Source: Bog-756 sp963841885
GTDB lineage: Bacteria > Actinomycetota > Acidimicrobiia > Acidimicrobiales > RAAP-2
Length of the DNA: 64,000 nucleotides
Direction: 5' to 3'
Assembly: GCA_963841885.1 (NCBI GenBank)
Contig: CAWJEK010000020.1
Location: 1 to 64,000 of the forward strand
This document shows, one piece after another, positions 7,174 to 18,366 of the stretch. Below the pieces are notes generated by a model that worked only from the letters and a program-made list of their open reading frames with translations, searched no databases and was not told the DNA's origin. Made by a program: the position numbers and the translations under genes. Within the stretch, counting starts at the first letter, position 1. The number at the start of each line of letters is the position of its first letter.

Positions 7174-8383
7174 GTGAATCGGTGGAATATCGCGAACGGG
7201 ATCTTCGTGGCCACGGCGCCGGCGGCGGCCGTCGCACCCGACCCGACCGACGGCCCGGCCACCGGCACCGCGCTCATGCCCCGTCCGGGTGACGGGCTGG
7301 CCCCCGTCGACGGACCCGGACCCCTGGTGAGCGCCGACGTCCCGCCGGTCGGCCCCGCCGCTCCGACGGCCGCCGGGGCCCCGGCCGCCGGTGGCGCCCG
7401 TCGGATCGCCGTGGCCACCATTGTCGCCTCCCTCATCGCCGCCATGGCCCTCGGGGCTGCCGCTTTCGGGGGAGCCTTCGGGGGGGGTTCGAACATCCCG
7501 ACCCCCGGTTCCGGCCGGAGCGCCCTCGGCGCCGCCGCCGCCAAATTCGGCGGCCGCCACGTCGGTCGCCTTCACCCTGTCGGCCACCCGTGCCACGTCG
7601 TCGTCGACCACCACCCTGGTGACCGGGTCGGGGGCCGTGGACATCGCCGCCGGCACCGGCCGCCTGACGGCGACCGTGCCGTCGATCGCCGGCTACGTCG
7701 GCAGCGGTAACGACACGGTCAACGTCGTCACCGACGGCTCGGCGGTCTACATCGGCTCGCCCGCCCTGTCGGCCATCACCGGCGGCACCACCTGGCTGAA
7801 GGCCGCGCTACCCAAGGGAACGTCCTCGCCCGACCTGTCGACCCTGGCCGTGCTGTCGAACCCGTCGCAGCTCATCGGGCTGTTGTCGTCGGTCGGCGGT
7901 CAGGTCACGACGGTGGGTAGCGTCGATCTCGACGGCACGCAGACCACCGAGTACCGGACGACGGTGACCCTCTCGGAGTTGGCGTCGTGGGCCGGCATCG
8001 GGGCCGGCTCGGCCATGGGTGGAAAGGTGGCCAAGGTCCTCCAGCAGTTGGGCAGCACCTCGGTCCCGATCACCGCCTGGGTGGGCACGGACGGCTACCT
8101 CCGGCAGATCTCGGCATCGATCGACCTGTCCCGGGCCACGATCGGCGGGGTGGCCTCGGACGTGATCGGTGGGGTGCTGGGCGGATCGCTGCCGACGGGA
8201 ACCTCGGGCCAGTCGACGTCGGCCACCACGGTCACCGTCGGGTTCGACCAGTACAACGCGCCGGTGACCGTCACCGTGCCGCCGGCGTCGCAGACCAAGG
8301 ACCTCGGGTCGATCATCTCCTCGGTCCACCACATGGCCTCCGACATCGGCAACGCCGTCTCGGACGTTACCTCCCGGCTCTGA
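7174..8383 (+). CDS. LppX/LprG-like membrane-anchored protein, frameshifted
   Basis: The first part (from GTG 7174) gives a proline/alanine-rich segment and one membrane helix, IAVATIVASLIAAMALGAAA. The rest continues in another frame to 8383: GRLTATVPSIAGYVGS, VNVVTDGSAVYIGSP, DGTQTTEYRTTVTL, VPITAWVGTDGYLRQI and VTVGFDQYNAPVTVTVP. This order of beta-strands resembles the LppX/LprAFG lipid-carrier fold on the actinobacterial cell surface. The frame change falls near an eight-G run at 7480-7487, so a one-base error is likely; the exact N-terminus is uncertain. The unit lies downstream of the tRNA and before leuS. Confidence 0.6.
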
Positions 8384-8465
8384 CCGCGGTCCGGCGTCCC
8401 GAGGTCCGGGTGCGGGCCCGGGTCTGACCGCGCCCGACGGAGCCGGGGACCCCGGCTGCGCCCGG

Positions 8466-8471
8466 TACGAT
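8466..8471 (+). promoter_or_regulatory. -10 box of leuS (leaderless)
   Basis: TACGAT ends eight bases before the leuS ATG, placing the transcript start at or next to the start codon. No Shine-Dalgarno is seen. Confidence 0.6.
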
Positions 8472-8479
8472 CGTCCCCC

Positions 8480-10987
<2,508 letters not shown>

Positions 10988-11004
10988 TCGGGACCGGAGC
11001 GCCC

Positions 11005-12048
11005 GTGGCCGTTGACGACGATGCCCGGCTCCGGGCGTACCGGCTGCGGTGTCAGCTCCTGTCGGGGTCCCCGGCCCGCACCCCCGAGGACGTGGTGGGT
11101 CGCATCCTGGCCGTCCAGGCCCAGGACGAGCGGGGACTGCGCCTCGCCGTCCGGTCCCGCTCCACGGGGCTGACGGTCGCCGACGTCGACGCCGCCTTCG
11201 ACGACCGACGGCTGGTGGTCACCTGGCTGAACCGTGGGACCCTGCACCTGGTGCGGACCGAGGACTACCGGTGGCTCCACTCGCTCACCGCCCCTCGCGT
11301 GGCTCCGCGTGTGCACCACCGCCTGCGGGGCCTCGGGGTCGGCGCCGCCACGGAGGAGCGGGGCGTGGCGGTGGTGGTCGCCGCCGTCGAGAACGAGGGC
11401 CCGCTGTCGCGCCACCAGCTCCGGGAGCGCCTGGAGGCGGCCGGCGTGCCGACCGCCGGCCAGGTCCTGATCCATCTCCTGGCCTCGGCCAGCCTGCAGG
11501 GTCTGGTGGTGCGGGGGCCCGTGGTCGACGGCCATCACGCCTACGTCTCCGTGGAGCGCTGGCTGGGTCCACCCCCGGCCGGTGGCGACCGGTCCGAGTA
11601 CCTCGAGCGCCTCGGCCGCCGCTACCTGGCCGGGCACGCACCGGCCGGGCCTCCCGACCTGGCCGCCTGGGCGGGGATCACCCTGGGGGACGCCAGGACC
11701 GCCCTCGCCCCGGTCGGTGGGGTGTCGGACGCTCCCCACGGGCGGCGGCCGTCCCTCCCCCCGCCGCGACTGCTCGGGCCCTTCGATCCGCTGCTCCACG
11801 GCTGGGCGTCCCGGTCCCCCTTCGTCGGCGACCACGGCTCGCTGGTCACCTCCAACGGCATCTTCCGCCCGTCGTGCCTGGTGGACGGGCGGCTCGTCGG
11901 CACCTGGACGGCGCCGGCCGCCGGTCTGGTGCTCGACCTGTTCGAGGCGGTGGACGACGGGGTCCGCTCCGCCCTCGAACGCGAGGTCCGGCGGGTCGAG
12001 CGGTTCCTCGACCGGCCGGCCCGGCCGGTCACCTGGCGCGGCCGCTGA
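11005..12048 (+). CDS. HTH_42 / AlkZ-like winged-helix protein
   Basis: The 347-residue product matches the winged-helix DUF1006 / HTH_42 family (COG3214), related to the AlkZ/YcaQ DNA glycosylases that unhook crosslinks. Diagnostic stretches: GRILAVQAQDERGLRLAVRS near the N-terminus, LVVTWLNRGTLHLVRTEDYR, a central winged helix with EGPLSRHQLRERLEAAGV, and LLGPFDPLLHGW near the C-terminus. The Q-x-Q of AlkZ is represented by VQAQD. Start GTG 11005 is chosen because CCGGAG precedes it and homology-like sequence begins directly after; it lies 18 bases past leuS and may be cotranscribed. Glycosylase activity is inference. Confidence 0.75.
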   Translation: MAVDDDARLRAYRLRCQLLSGSPARTPEDVVGRILAVQAQDERGLRLAVRSRSTGLTVADVDAAFDDRRLVVTWLNRGTLHLVRTEDYRWLHSLTAPRVAPRVHHRLRGLGVGAATEERGVAVVVAAVENEGPLSRHQLRERLEAAGVPTAGQVLIHLLASASLQGLVVRGPVVDGHHAYVSVERWLGPPPAGGDRSEYLERLGRRYLAGHAPAGPPDLAAWAGITLGDARTALAPVGGVSDAPHGRRPSLPPPRLLGPFDPLLHGWASRSPFVGDHGSLVTSNGIFRPSCLVDGRLVGTWTAPAAGLVLDLFEAVDDGVRSALEREVRRVERFLDRPARPVTWRGR

Positions 12049-12066
12049 CCGTGGTCTTCGGGCCCG

Positions 12067-13074
12067 TCAGGACCGGAAGTCGGCCAGGACCTCGGCCCAC
12101 CGCTCGGCGCTGATGCCCGAGGGGGCGTAGATGTTGAACCGGTCGACGAGTCCGCCGAACCGGGCCGTCACCCGCGACCCGATGGTGTCGAGTTCGCCGA
12201 CCACCGCGAAGGTCCGGAGCATCTCGTCGTCGATGAGCGCCGACATGTCGTCCCAGGCGCCCCGTTTGGACAGCGTGTTGAGTTCGCGCTGCAGGTCCCC
12301 CCACCCGTGGAGCTCGAGCACGGGCCGGTAGGCGGGGGTGGACCCGTAGAACGCGAGCTGTTTGCGGGTGGCGGCGGCCGACGCCTCCATCGACTCCTCG
12401 TCCACCCCGGTGACCACCATGCCGGGGAACGAGAGCTGGAAGGCCGATCGGTCCCGGCCGCTCTCGGCGAGGCCCCGTTCCACGGCGGGCAGGGTCACCT
12501 CGCGGAGGTAGCGCTCGGTGGTGAAGGCGTGGACCAACAGCCCGTCCGCCACCTCGCCGGCCACCTGGGTCATGAGGCTGCCCACCCCGGCCAGGAAGAT
12601 CGGCGGGGCGCCCCAGGGGTTCGGCCCGGGATCGAACATGGGGGTCATCAGGACGTGGCGGTAGAACTCGCCCCGGAAAGCGAGCCGGGTGCCGTCCGCC
12701 CAGGCGGCCCAGATGGCCCGGACGGCCAGGATGAACTCCCGCATCCGGGGGGCGGGGTGGGACCATGGCATGGAGAAGCGCTTCTCGATGTGGGGCTTGA
12801 TCTGCGAGCCCAGGCCGAGCAGGAAGCGTCCCTCGGAGAGCGTCTGGAGATCGTTGGCGGTGGCCGCCACCGTCATCGGATTGCGGGCGAAGGCCACGGC
12901 GATCCCGGTGCCCACCTGGATCCGACGGGTGTGCTCGGCCGCCAGGACCAGGGGCAGGAAGGGATCGTGGCTGACCTCGGCCGACCAGATCCCGTCGTAC
13001 CCCGCCGCTTCGGCCGCCTCGGCCTGTCCGACGACCCCCGCCGGGTCGAATCCGATGGTTCCGTCGACGAGCAT
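12067..13074 (-). CDS. LLM-class F420-dependent oxidoreductase (TIGR03617-like)
   Basis: About 335 residues with the TIM-barrel pattern of luciferase-like monooxygenases that use F420 in actinobacteria. Visible: GFDPAGVVGQAEAAEAAGYD, IQVGTGIAVAFARNPMTVA, LSEGRFLLGLGSQIKPHIEK, and PPIFLAGVGSLMTQVAGEVADG. The I-K-P-H-I-E-K run is characteristic of the TIGR03617 subgroup. I prefer ATG 13074 (MLVDGTIGF) because the conserved region begins there; a GTG at 13110 would add 12 residues. It converges with the HTH_42 gene. The substrate is unknown. Confidence 0.8.
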   Translation of the reverse strand: MLVDGTIGFDPAGVVGQAEAAEAAGYDGIWSAEVSHDPFLPLVLAAEHTRRIQVGTGIAVAFARNPMTVAATANDLQTLSEGRFLLGLGSQIKPHIEKRFSMPWSHPAPRMREFILAVRAIWAAWADGTRLAFRGEFYRHVLMTPMFDPGPNPWGAPPIFLAGVGSLMTQVAGEVADGLLVHAFTTERYLREVTLPAVERGLAESGRDRSAFQLSFPGMVVTGVDEESMEASAAATRKQLAFYGSTPAYRPVLELHGWGDLQRELNTLSKRGAWDDMSALIDDEMLRTFAVVGELDTIGSRVTARFGGLVDRFNIYAPSGISAERWAEVLADFRS

Positions 13075-13195
13075 GGGCCACGGTAGCAACCGTCCCGACG
13101 GGCCGGCCACGACCGGGACCGCCCCCGGCCTCCATGCCTGTCATGCTTCGTAGTTGCGTAACCACGCTCCGTGGCAGCACAATTGGAGGGTGACG

Positions 13196-13672
13196 ATGAA
13201 CGGCCATCCGTCCGGCGGTCCCCAGCCCGTTCCGGAGCTCGTCGGTCCCGTCCCCCCCGGGGTCGTGAGCGACGACGACCGCAACCGCTTCGGGCGGCTG
13301 CTCGACACCGCCGCCGAACAGGGTCTGCTGTCGCCGCTCGACTACCAGAACCGCCTGGCCCAGGTGGCCTCGGCGGGGTCGGTGGCCGAACTCCAGCGGA
13401 TCGTCACGGAGATCCCGGCCTTCGGCGGCCCCGACCCGGTGGCGGACCCACCGGTAGCGGGACCCGTCGACATCGACGCACTGCTCTGGGCCGGACGCAC
13501 GCAGGCGATCGGTCGCGAACGGGGCAACCGGTGGCTGGCCCTGGTGCTGATGGTCGCCGTCCTGCTGGTGGCGCTCATCGGGCTGGGCCTGGTGGCCGCA
13601 CATCTGGCCCACACCCACTCGCCGGTCGGGGTCCCGGCGAGTGTCGCCCGGCTCAGTTCCCTTCGCCTCTGA
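13196..13672 (+). CDS. DUF1707-domain membrane protein
   Basis: The 158-residue protein has a DUF1707 motif at about residues 24-72 (VSDDDRNRFGRLLDTAAEQG, LSPLDYQNRLAQVASAGSVA, ELQRIVTEIP), the short module that precedes actinobacterial membrane or regulatory domains. One transmembrane helix follows at about 117-139 (LALVLMVAVLLVALIGLGLV). The DUF1707 half is probably cytoplasmic. ATG 13196 is preceded by GGAGGG and is preferred over an ATG 14 codons upstream. Its 3' end overlaps the convergent PAC2 gene by 20 bases. Function unknown. Confidence 0.72.
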   Translation: MNGHPSGGPQPVPELVGPVPPGVVSDDDRNRFGRLLDTAAEQGLLSPLDYQNRLAQVASAGSVAELQRIVTEIPAFGGPDPVADPPVAGPVDIDALLWAGRTQAIGRERGNRWLALVLMVAVLLVALIGLGLVAAHLAHTHSPVGVPASVARLSSLRL

Positions 13673-14561
13673 GGAACTGCTCCAGCTCCTCGGCGATCTC
13701 GTCACCGCTCGGGAGGTCCTGGTCGAGCCCCATCGGGGTGCCTTCCTCGGAGTCGATGGCGGCCTCGAGCCGACGCACCATATCGACATGGTCGGGGTTG
13801 GCCCCGATCAGCTCGTCGACCTGGAGTCGCGAGGACTCGCCCGCCGTGCGCAGCTCGACGGTCTCGAGCACGATGCCCGTCACCGCGCACAGCCCTTCGA
13901 TGAGGGCGGCGCTGGCCTCGGGGTACGGCATGGCCGAGACGTAGTGGGGTACCCGCGCCCACAGCCCGATGACCGGCACCCCGGCCTGTCCGAGGGCCAC
14001 CTCGAGGGCGGCCTGCACGCCGGCCGGAACCTCGAGCGTGCCCTGCACGGTGCCCACCCGCCCGACGAGCTCCGCCGATTCGGGCGGCACGGTGGAGGCC
14101 AGACGGACCGGCCGGGTGTGGGGGGCGGGTGCCGGGAAGGCACCGAGTCCCACCACGATGCGGACGTCCAGGCGCGCCACGATCCCGACCACCGCCTCGA
14201 GGAACGTCCGCCAGCCGAAGTCCGGTTCGGGCCCGGTCAGGTAGAGGATGTCCGCCCCCACCCGGTCCTTGCCGGCCAGCAACCGGATGGTGGGCCAGGT
14301 GAGCTCGGTGGTGACCCCGTCCTCGAGCCGGGCGATCGGCCGGCGGGCCCGCTGGTCGATCAGGGGCTCGGTGTCGAAGGTGGCCACCACCGCCGTGGGG
14401 GACGCGGTGAGCAGATGGGCGATGGCCGCCGACGCCCCCATGCCGGCGTCGACCCAGCCGTCCAGGGCCACGACGAGGACCGGCCGGTCGAGGCGGATGC
14501 CCGACGGCTCCCCCCATCCGGGCTCGAAGGCGAAGAGGTCCTCGGGCCGGTAGCCGCTCAC
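13653..14561 (-). CDS. PAC2-family (proteasome assembly chaperone 2-like) protein
   Basis: A 302-residue protein of the PAC2 family, widespread in proteasome-bearing actinobacteria; archaeal and eukaryotic relatives assist 20S proteasome assembly. Family features include RPVLVVALDGWVDAGMGASA, ATFDTEPLIDQRARRP, DILYLTGPEPDFGWRTF, VRIVVGLGAFPAPAPHTRP, and VPHYVSAMPYPEASAALI. The acidic C-terminus resembles mycobacterial members. The GTG start overlaps the stop of the upstream kinase-like gene by four bases, implying an operon. Direct involvement with a proteasome is inference; no proteasome genes lie in this window. Confidence 0.85.
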   Translation of the reverse strand: MSGYRPEDLFAFEPGWGEPSGIRLDRPVLVVALDGWVDAGMGASAAIAHLLTASPTAVVATFDTEPLIDQRARRPIARLEDGVTTELTWPTIRLLAGKDRVGADILYLTGPEPDFGWRTFLEAVVGIVARLDVRIVVGLGAFPAPAPHTRPVRLASTVPPESAELVGRVGTVQGTLEVPAGVQAALEVALGQAGVPVIGLWARVPHYVSAMPYPEASAALIEGLCAVTGIVLETVELRTAGESSRLQVDELIGANPDHVDMVRRLEAAIDSEEGTPMGLDQDLPSGDEIAEELEQFLRGEGN

Positions 14562-15652
14562 AGCGCCTCCACGTCGGCGAGCGCCCGCTCACCCAGTCGG
14601 ACCACCGTGTCGGCGAACTGGTCGACTCCGCTGCGGTCGCCGGCCGCCGCTCCGCCGGCGTAGCGGACGTAGACGCCCTGGAGGATGCAGGCCAGCTTCC
14701 AGATGCCGAATGCGCAGTAGTAGGGGACGTGGGACACGTCGAGCCCGCTGGCCGCCGCGTAGCGCTCGACGAGCTGGGCGCGGGTGGCGAAGCCGGGCAG
14801 CGCCGTCGGCGCCACGCCGAGTACCGAGTGCTGGGCGTCGCCCGGCTCGGACCAGTAGACGAGCAGCAGTCCGAGGTCGGCCAGCGGGTCCCCGAGCGTG
14901 CAGATCTCCCAGTCGAGGATGGCGATCACGTCGCCGGCGTCGTCCAGCACGGTGTTGTCGAGGCGGTAGTCGCCGTGGACGACGGCCACGCCCTGCTGCT
15001 CGGGGATCTTGGCCGCCAGCACCTCCCAGGCCCGGTCGACCACGGCCGGACCGGGCACGCCGTCCAGGGTGGACTGTTCGAACTGACCGTGCCACCGCTT
15101 GAGCTGGCGGGCGATGTAGCCCTCCCGCCGGGCGAAGTCACCCAGGCCGACGGCGTCCACGTCGACGGCGTGCAGCTGGGCCAGGGTGTCGACCAGCGAG
15201 TCACTGGCGTGGGCCCGGACCGACTCGGGCAGGGCGGCCGAGGCCTGCTCGTCGCGCAGGATGTGCCCCTCGACGAACGACATCACGTAGAAGGGCGCAC
15301 CGTTGACGTCGGGGTCGGTGCACAGACCGAGGGTGCGGGGGACCGGCACCCCGGTCGGCTGCAGCGCACTGATGACCGTGTGTTCGCGCGCCATGTCGTG
15401 GGCCGTGGCGAGGACGTGGCTGACCGGGGGACGGCGGAGGGCGTAGGCCCACCCGTCGGCGTCGGTCACCCGGTAGGTCAGGTTGGAGCGACCGCCGGCG
15501 ATGAGCTCGAAGCGGTACGGCGGCACCGCTCCGGGGATGTTGGCCGTCAGCCAGTCGGTGACGGGGCCGCGGTCGATGCCCTCGACGACGGGGTCACCGG
15601 TGGGAGGGCCCCCGGCGACGGGATCCCCGGCGGTCTGGGCTGGTGCGTCCAT
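14558..15652 (-). CDS. APH-family phosphotransferase (ACAD10/11-like)
   Basis: A 364-residue aminoglycoside-phosphotransferase-fold protein, close in pattern to the kinase domains linked to acyl-CoA dehydrogenase 10/11. Kinase elements seen: GGRSNLTYRVTDADG (nucleotide loop), FYVMSFVEGHIL (hinge), the catalytic loop VVHGDYRLDNTVLDD, and the metal-binding ILDWEICTLGDPLADLG. In related systems such kinases phosphorylate hydroxyacyl substrates before beta-oxidation. It sits upstream of the PAC2 gene with a four-base overlap. An antibiotic-resistance role is not indicated; the true substrate cannot be told from sequence. Confidence 0.82.
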   Translation of the reverse strand: MDAPAQTAGDPVAGGPPTGDPVVEGIDRGPVTDWLTANIPGAVPPYRFELIAGGRSNLTYRVTDADGWAYALRRPPVSHVLATAHDMAREHTVISALQPTGVPVPRTLGLCTDPDVNGAPFYVMSFVEGHILRDEQASAALPESVRAHASDSLVDTLAQLHAVDVDAVGLGDFARREGYIARQLKRWHGQFEQSTLDGVPGPAVVDRAWEVLAAKIPEQQGVAVVHGDYRLDNTVLDDAGDVIAILDWEICTLGDPLADLGLLLVYWSEPGDAQHSVLGVAPTALPGFATRAQLVERYAAASGLDVSHVPYYCAFGIWKLACILQGVYVRYAGGAAAGDRSGVDQFADTVVRLGERALADVEAL

Positions 15653-15718
15653 GCCCTGACGCTACCCGCGCCGGTGCATCCTCCCCACCCGGGCGGCGCC
15701 GGAGGGTCCGCCGCCCGG

Positions 15719-15724
15719 TATCGT
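15719..15724 (+). promoter_or_regulatory. -10 box of the thioredoxin-like gene
   Basis: TATCGT lies eight bases before ATG 15733, matching the leaderless pattern seen at leuS, lepA and others in this window. Confidence 0.5.
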
Positions 15725-15732
15725 CGGGGACC

Positions 15733-16449
15733 ATGGTCGACGTCACCGATGCCACGTTCGAGGAGGAAGTGCTGAAGCGCTCCTTCGAGGTTCCGGTGGT
15801 GGTCGACCTCTGGGCCGAGTGGTGCGGGCCGTGCACCACGCTCGGGCCCCTGCTCGAGCAGGCCGTGGCCGCCACCGACGGAAGGGTCGAACTGGCCAAG
15901 GTCGACGTGGACGCCAACCCGACCGTGGCGGGCAGCTTCCGCGTCCAGTCCATCCCGGCGGTCTTCGCCGTCCGGGACGGGGCGGTGGTCGACCAGTTCA
16001 TCGGGGCCGTGCCCGAGGCCGAGGTACGTGCCTTCGTGGACCGCCTGGCGCCGGCGCGGTCCGAGGCCGACCTGCTGGCGTCGGCCGGCGCCGACGCCGG
16101 CGCGGAGGAGCCGCTGCGTCGCGCCCTGCAGCTCGAGCCGGACCACCCGGTCGCCGTCCCGGCCCTGGCCGCGCTGCTGATCGCCCGGGGCGAGACGGAC
16201 GAGGCCATCACCCTGCTCGGCCGGGTCCCCGAGACGCCCGACACCCGCCGGCTGCTGGCCGAGGCCCGCCTGGCGGATCGCGAGGACGTGGCCGGTACCG
16301 ACGTGGCCGCCCTGCTCGACGGTCTCCTCGACCGGGTGAAGGACGACCCCGACGCCCGTCAGGAGTTCCTCGACCTGCTCGAGACGCTGGGTCCGGACGA
16401 CCCCCGCACCCTCCACTACCGCAAGTCCCTGTCCTCCCGCCTGTTCTGA
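15733..16449 (+). CDS. Thioredoxin-TPR co-chaperone (CnoX/YbbN-like)
   Basis: The 238-residue protein joins an N-terminal thioredoxin domain (active site W30-C31-G32-P33-C34; cis-Pro in SIPAVFAV) to a helical C-terminal part of tetratricopeptide type (EEPLRRALQLEPDHPVAVPA, LAALLIARGETDEAITLLGR). This is the architecture of CnoX/YbbN, a redox-linked chaperone that hands clients to GroEL or DnaK. Unlike Escherichia coli CnoX, it keeps a CGPC pair and so may also reduce disulfides. The start is ATG 15733, with homology beginning directly after; there is no SD, but a close -10 box. folP2 follows 50 bases later. Confidence 0.82.
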   Translation: MVDVTDATFEEEVLKRSFEVPVVVDLWAEWCGPCTTLGPLLEQAVAATDGRVELAKVDVDANPTVAGSFRVQSIPAVFAVRDGAVVDQFIGAVPEAEVRAFVDRLAPARSEADLLASAGADAGAEEPLRRALQLEPDHPVAVPALAALLIARGETDEAITLLGRVPETPDTRRLLAEARLADREDVAGTDVAALLDGLLDRVKDDPDARQEFLDLLETLGPDDPRTLHYRKSLSSRLF

Positions 16450-16486
16450 GGTCCACCGGCCCGCCTCGGGCCCCCGGCACCTCCGG

Positions 16487-16492
16487 TAGCGT
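16487..16492 (+). promoter_or_regulatory. -10 box of the folP-like gene
   Basis: TAGCGT, seven bases before GTG 16500, again fits a leaderless transcript. Confidence 0.45.
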
Positions 16493-16499
16493 CACCTGC

Positions 16500-17345
16500 G
16501 TGCGCGCCACCTCCCTCCGCCTCGGTCCGCGGACGTTCGACATTCGACACCGCCCGCTGGTCATGGGCATCCTCAACCGGACCCCGGACTCCTTCTACGA
16601 CAAGGGGGCCACCTTCGCCCTCGACGACCTGGTGCGTCGGGCCGGGCTCCTCGTCGACCAGGGGGCCGATCTGCTCGACGTCGGGGGGGTCAAGGCCGGG
16701 CCGGGCCCCGAGGTGGGGGAGGCCGAGGAGATGGACCGGGTGATCCCGGCCATCGAGGCGCTGGCCGATCGGTTCGACATCGCCCTGTCCGTCGACACCT
16801 GGAGGGCGTCGGTGGCACGCGCCGCCTACCGCGCCGGTGCGGTGGTGGGCAACGACATCAGCGGGTTCGCCGATCCCGACTACCTGACCGCCGCCGCCGA
16901 GGCCGGGGCCACGGTGGTGGCCACCCACATCCGGCTCGGCCCCCGCATCCCGGATCCGGACCCCGTCTACGACGACGTGGTCGACACGGTGGCGTCCTTC
17001 CTGCTCGAGCGGGCCGGGAGGGCCCGCGCCGCCGGCCTGGCCCCGGACCAGATCGTGATCGACGCCGGACTCGACCTCGGCAAGACGGCACCGCAGTCGC
17101 TGACCCTGCTGCGGGCCTCGGACCGGCTGGCCGACCTCGGCTACCCACTCCTGCTGTCCGCCTCCAACAAGACGTTCCTCGGGGTGGTCCTCGGGCTCGA
17201 GATCGGCCAGCGTCGGGAGGCGTCGCTGGCCGCCACCGCGCTCGGGGCGGCGCTGGGTTGCCGCGTGATGCGGGTCCACGAGGTCGGTGCCCACCGTCAG
17301 GCCTGCGACGTGATGGCCGCCCTGGACCGGGCCGGGTCCCGGTGA
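16500..17345 (+). CDS. folP2: Dihydropteroate synthase paralogue (FolP2-like)
   Basis: A 281-residue TIM-barrel protein of the DHPS family, whose canonical member joins p-aminobenzoate to hydroxymethyl-dihydropterin in folate synthesis. MGILNRTPDSFYDKG matches the pterin/pyrophosphate loop. The second loop reads DVGGVKAGPGPEV where true synthases have D-V-G-G-E-S-T-R-P-G, so the Thr-Arg pair that binds substrate is absent; the C-terminal SRK is ASNK and RVHDV is RVHEV. I recall the same GVKAGPG loop in mycobacterial FolP2, reported to lack synthase activity. Start GTG 16500; a -10 box lies seven bases upstream. Function other than folate synthesis is therefore likely. Confidence 0.8.
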   Translation: MRATSLRLGPRTFDIRHRPLVMGILNRTPDSFYDKGATFALDDLVRRAGLLVDQGADLLDVGGVKAGPGPEVGEAEEMDRVIPAIEALADRFDIALSVDTWRASVARAAYRAGAVVGNDISGFADPDYLTAAAEAGATVVATHIRLGPRIPDPDPVYDDVVDTVASFLLERAGRARAAGLAPDQIVIDAGLDLGKTAPQSLTLLRASDRLADLGYPLLLSASNKTFLGVVLGLEIGQRREASLAATALGAALGCRVMRVHEVGAHRQACDVMAALDRAGSR

Positions 17346-17388
17346 GCGCGCGCCGGCCACCGCCACCGGACACCGGGCCGCCTACCTG

Positions 17389-18348
17389 GTGAAGGGGTCG
17401 GATCCGTCGCTGGTGGCCCAGGCCGCCCATGCCCTGGTCGAACGCCTGGTCGACGGGGGCGACCCGTCGATCATGGTCGAGGAGTTCGGGGGCCCGGGCG
17501 TCGACCAGTTCGACATCGGGGCCGTCATCGACGCCTGCACCACGCCGCCCTTCCTCGTCGACCGCCGGGTGGTGGTGGTGCGCGAGGCCGGCCAGATCGG
17601 GGCCGCCGACGCCAAACGGCTCGTCGCCTACCTGGCCGATCCCCTCGACACCACGGCGCTCGTGTTGGTGGGCGGGGGAGGGACGCTGCCGCCGACGTTG
17701 TCCAAGGCGGTCGGGGCCTCCGGCGAGGTGGTCGACACCTCGGTCGGCACCAGCGGCAAGGCCCGGTCGCAGTGGTTGAGCGACCACCTGCGGGGTGCGC
17801 CGGTGCGGCTCGACGGGCCGGCCCAGGTCCGCCTGGGCGAGCACCTCGGCTCCGACATGGGCCGGCTGGCCGGCCTGCTCGACACCCTCGCCGCCGCCTA
17901 CGGGCACGGTTCCACGGTGAGCGCGTCCGACCTCGAGCCGTTCCTGGGTGAGGCCGGCGCGCTCGCCCCGTGGGACCTGACCGACGCCATCGACGCCGGC
18001 CGAACGGCCCCGGCCCTGGCGGTACTCCACCGGATGCTGTCGGCGGGGGAGTCGCACCCGCTGGTCATCCTGGCCCTGCTGCACAAGCACTACCGCCAGA
18101 TGCTCCGGCTCGACGGCTCGGGGGTGACGTCTCCCGAACAGGCCGCCGAGGTGTTGGCCACCAAGAGCGTCTACCCGGCCAAGAAGGCCCTGTCCCAGGC
18201 CAACCGTCTGGGCACGGCGCGCATCGCCCGGGCGGTGCAGCTGCTGGCCGCCGCCGACCTCGACCTGCGGGGGACCACGGGACTGGCGCCCGAACTGGTC
18301 GTGGAGGTCCTGGTGGCCCGGCTCAGCCGGTTGACCCGCCCCCGGTGA
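17389..18348 (+). CDS. holA: DNA polymerase III delta subunit
   Basis: The 319-residue product matches HolA, the clamp-loader arm that opens the beta sliding clamp. Seen: PPFLVDRRVVVVREAGQI (first domain), LVLVGGGGTLPPTLSKAV (second domain), and the helical collar RMLSAGESHPLVILALLHKH followed by YRQMLRL and LVVEVLVARL. The first in-frame start is GTG 17389, but the codons just before it read G-H-R-A-A-Y-L, the opening beta-strand of the family, so the true N-terminus is probably upstream. A GTG at 17342 overlapping the folP2 stop would supply it if one base is missing between 17342 and 17389. Expected partners (comEC, rpsT) are not adjacent. Confidence 0.85.
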   Translation: MKGSDPSLVAQAAHALVERLVDGGDPSIMVEEFGGPGVDQFDIGAVIDACTTPPFLVDRRVVVVREAGQIGAADAKRLVAYLADPLDTTALVLVGGGGTLPPTLSKAVGASGEVVDTSVGTSGKARSQWLSDHLRGAPVRLDGPAQVRLGEHLGSDMGRLAGLLDTLAAAYGHGSTVSASDLEPFLGEAGALAPWDLTDAIDAGRTAPALAVLHRMLSAGESHPLVILALLHKHYRQMLRLDGSGVTSPEQAAEVLATKSVYPAKKALSQANRLGTARIARAVQLLAAADLDLRGTTGLAPELVVEVLVARLSRLTRPR

Positions 18349-18366
18349 CCGCGGCGGCGTGAGCCG

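Noticed and set aside
6815..7177. Plus-strand open frame with GIRTPDLLTASQALYQLSY through the tRNA
   Set aside because: This is the well-known false translation of the antisense of a tRNA gene; the tRNA explains the sequence.
14558..15652. Aminoglycoside resistance gene
   Set aside because: The kinase fold matches ACAD10/11-type metabolic kinases and lies in an operon with a PAC2 gene, not a resistance context.
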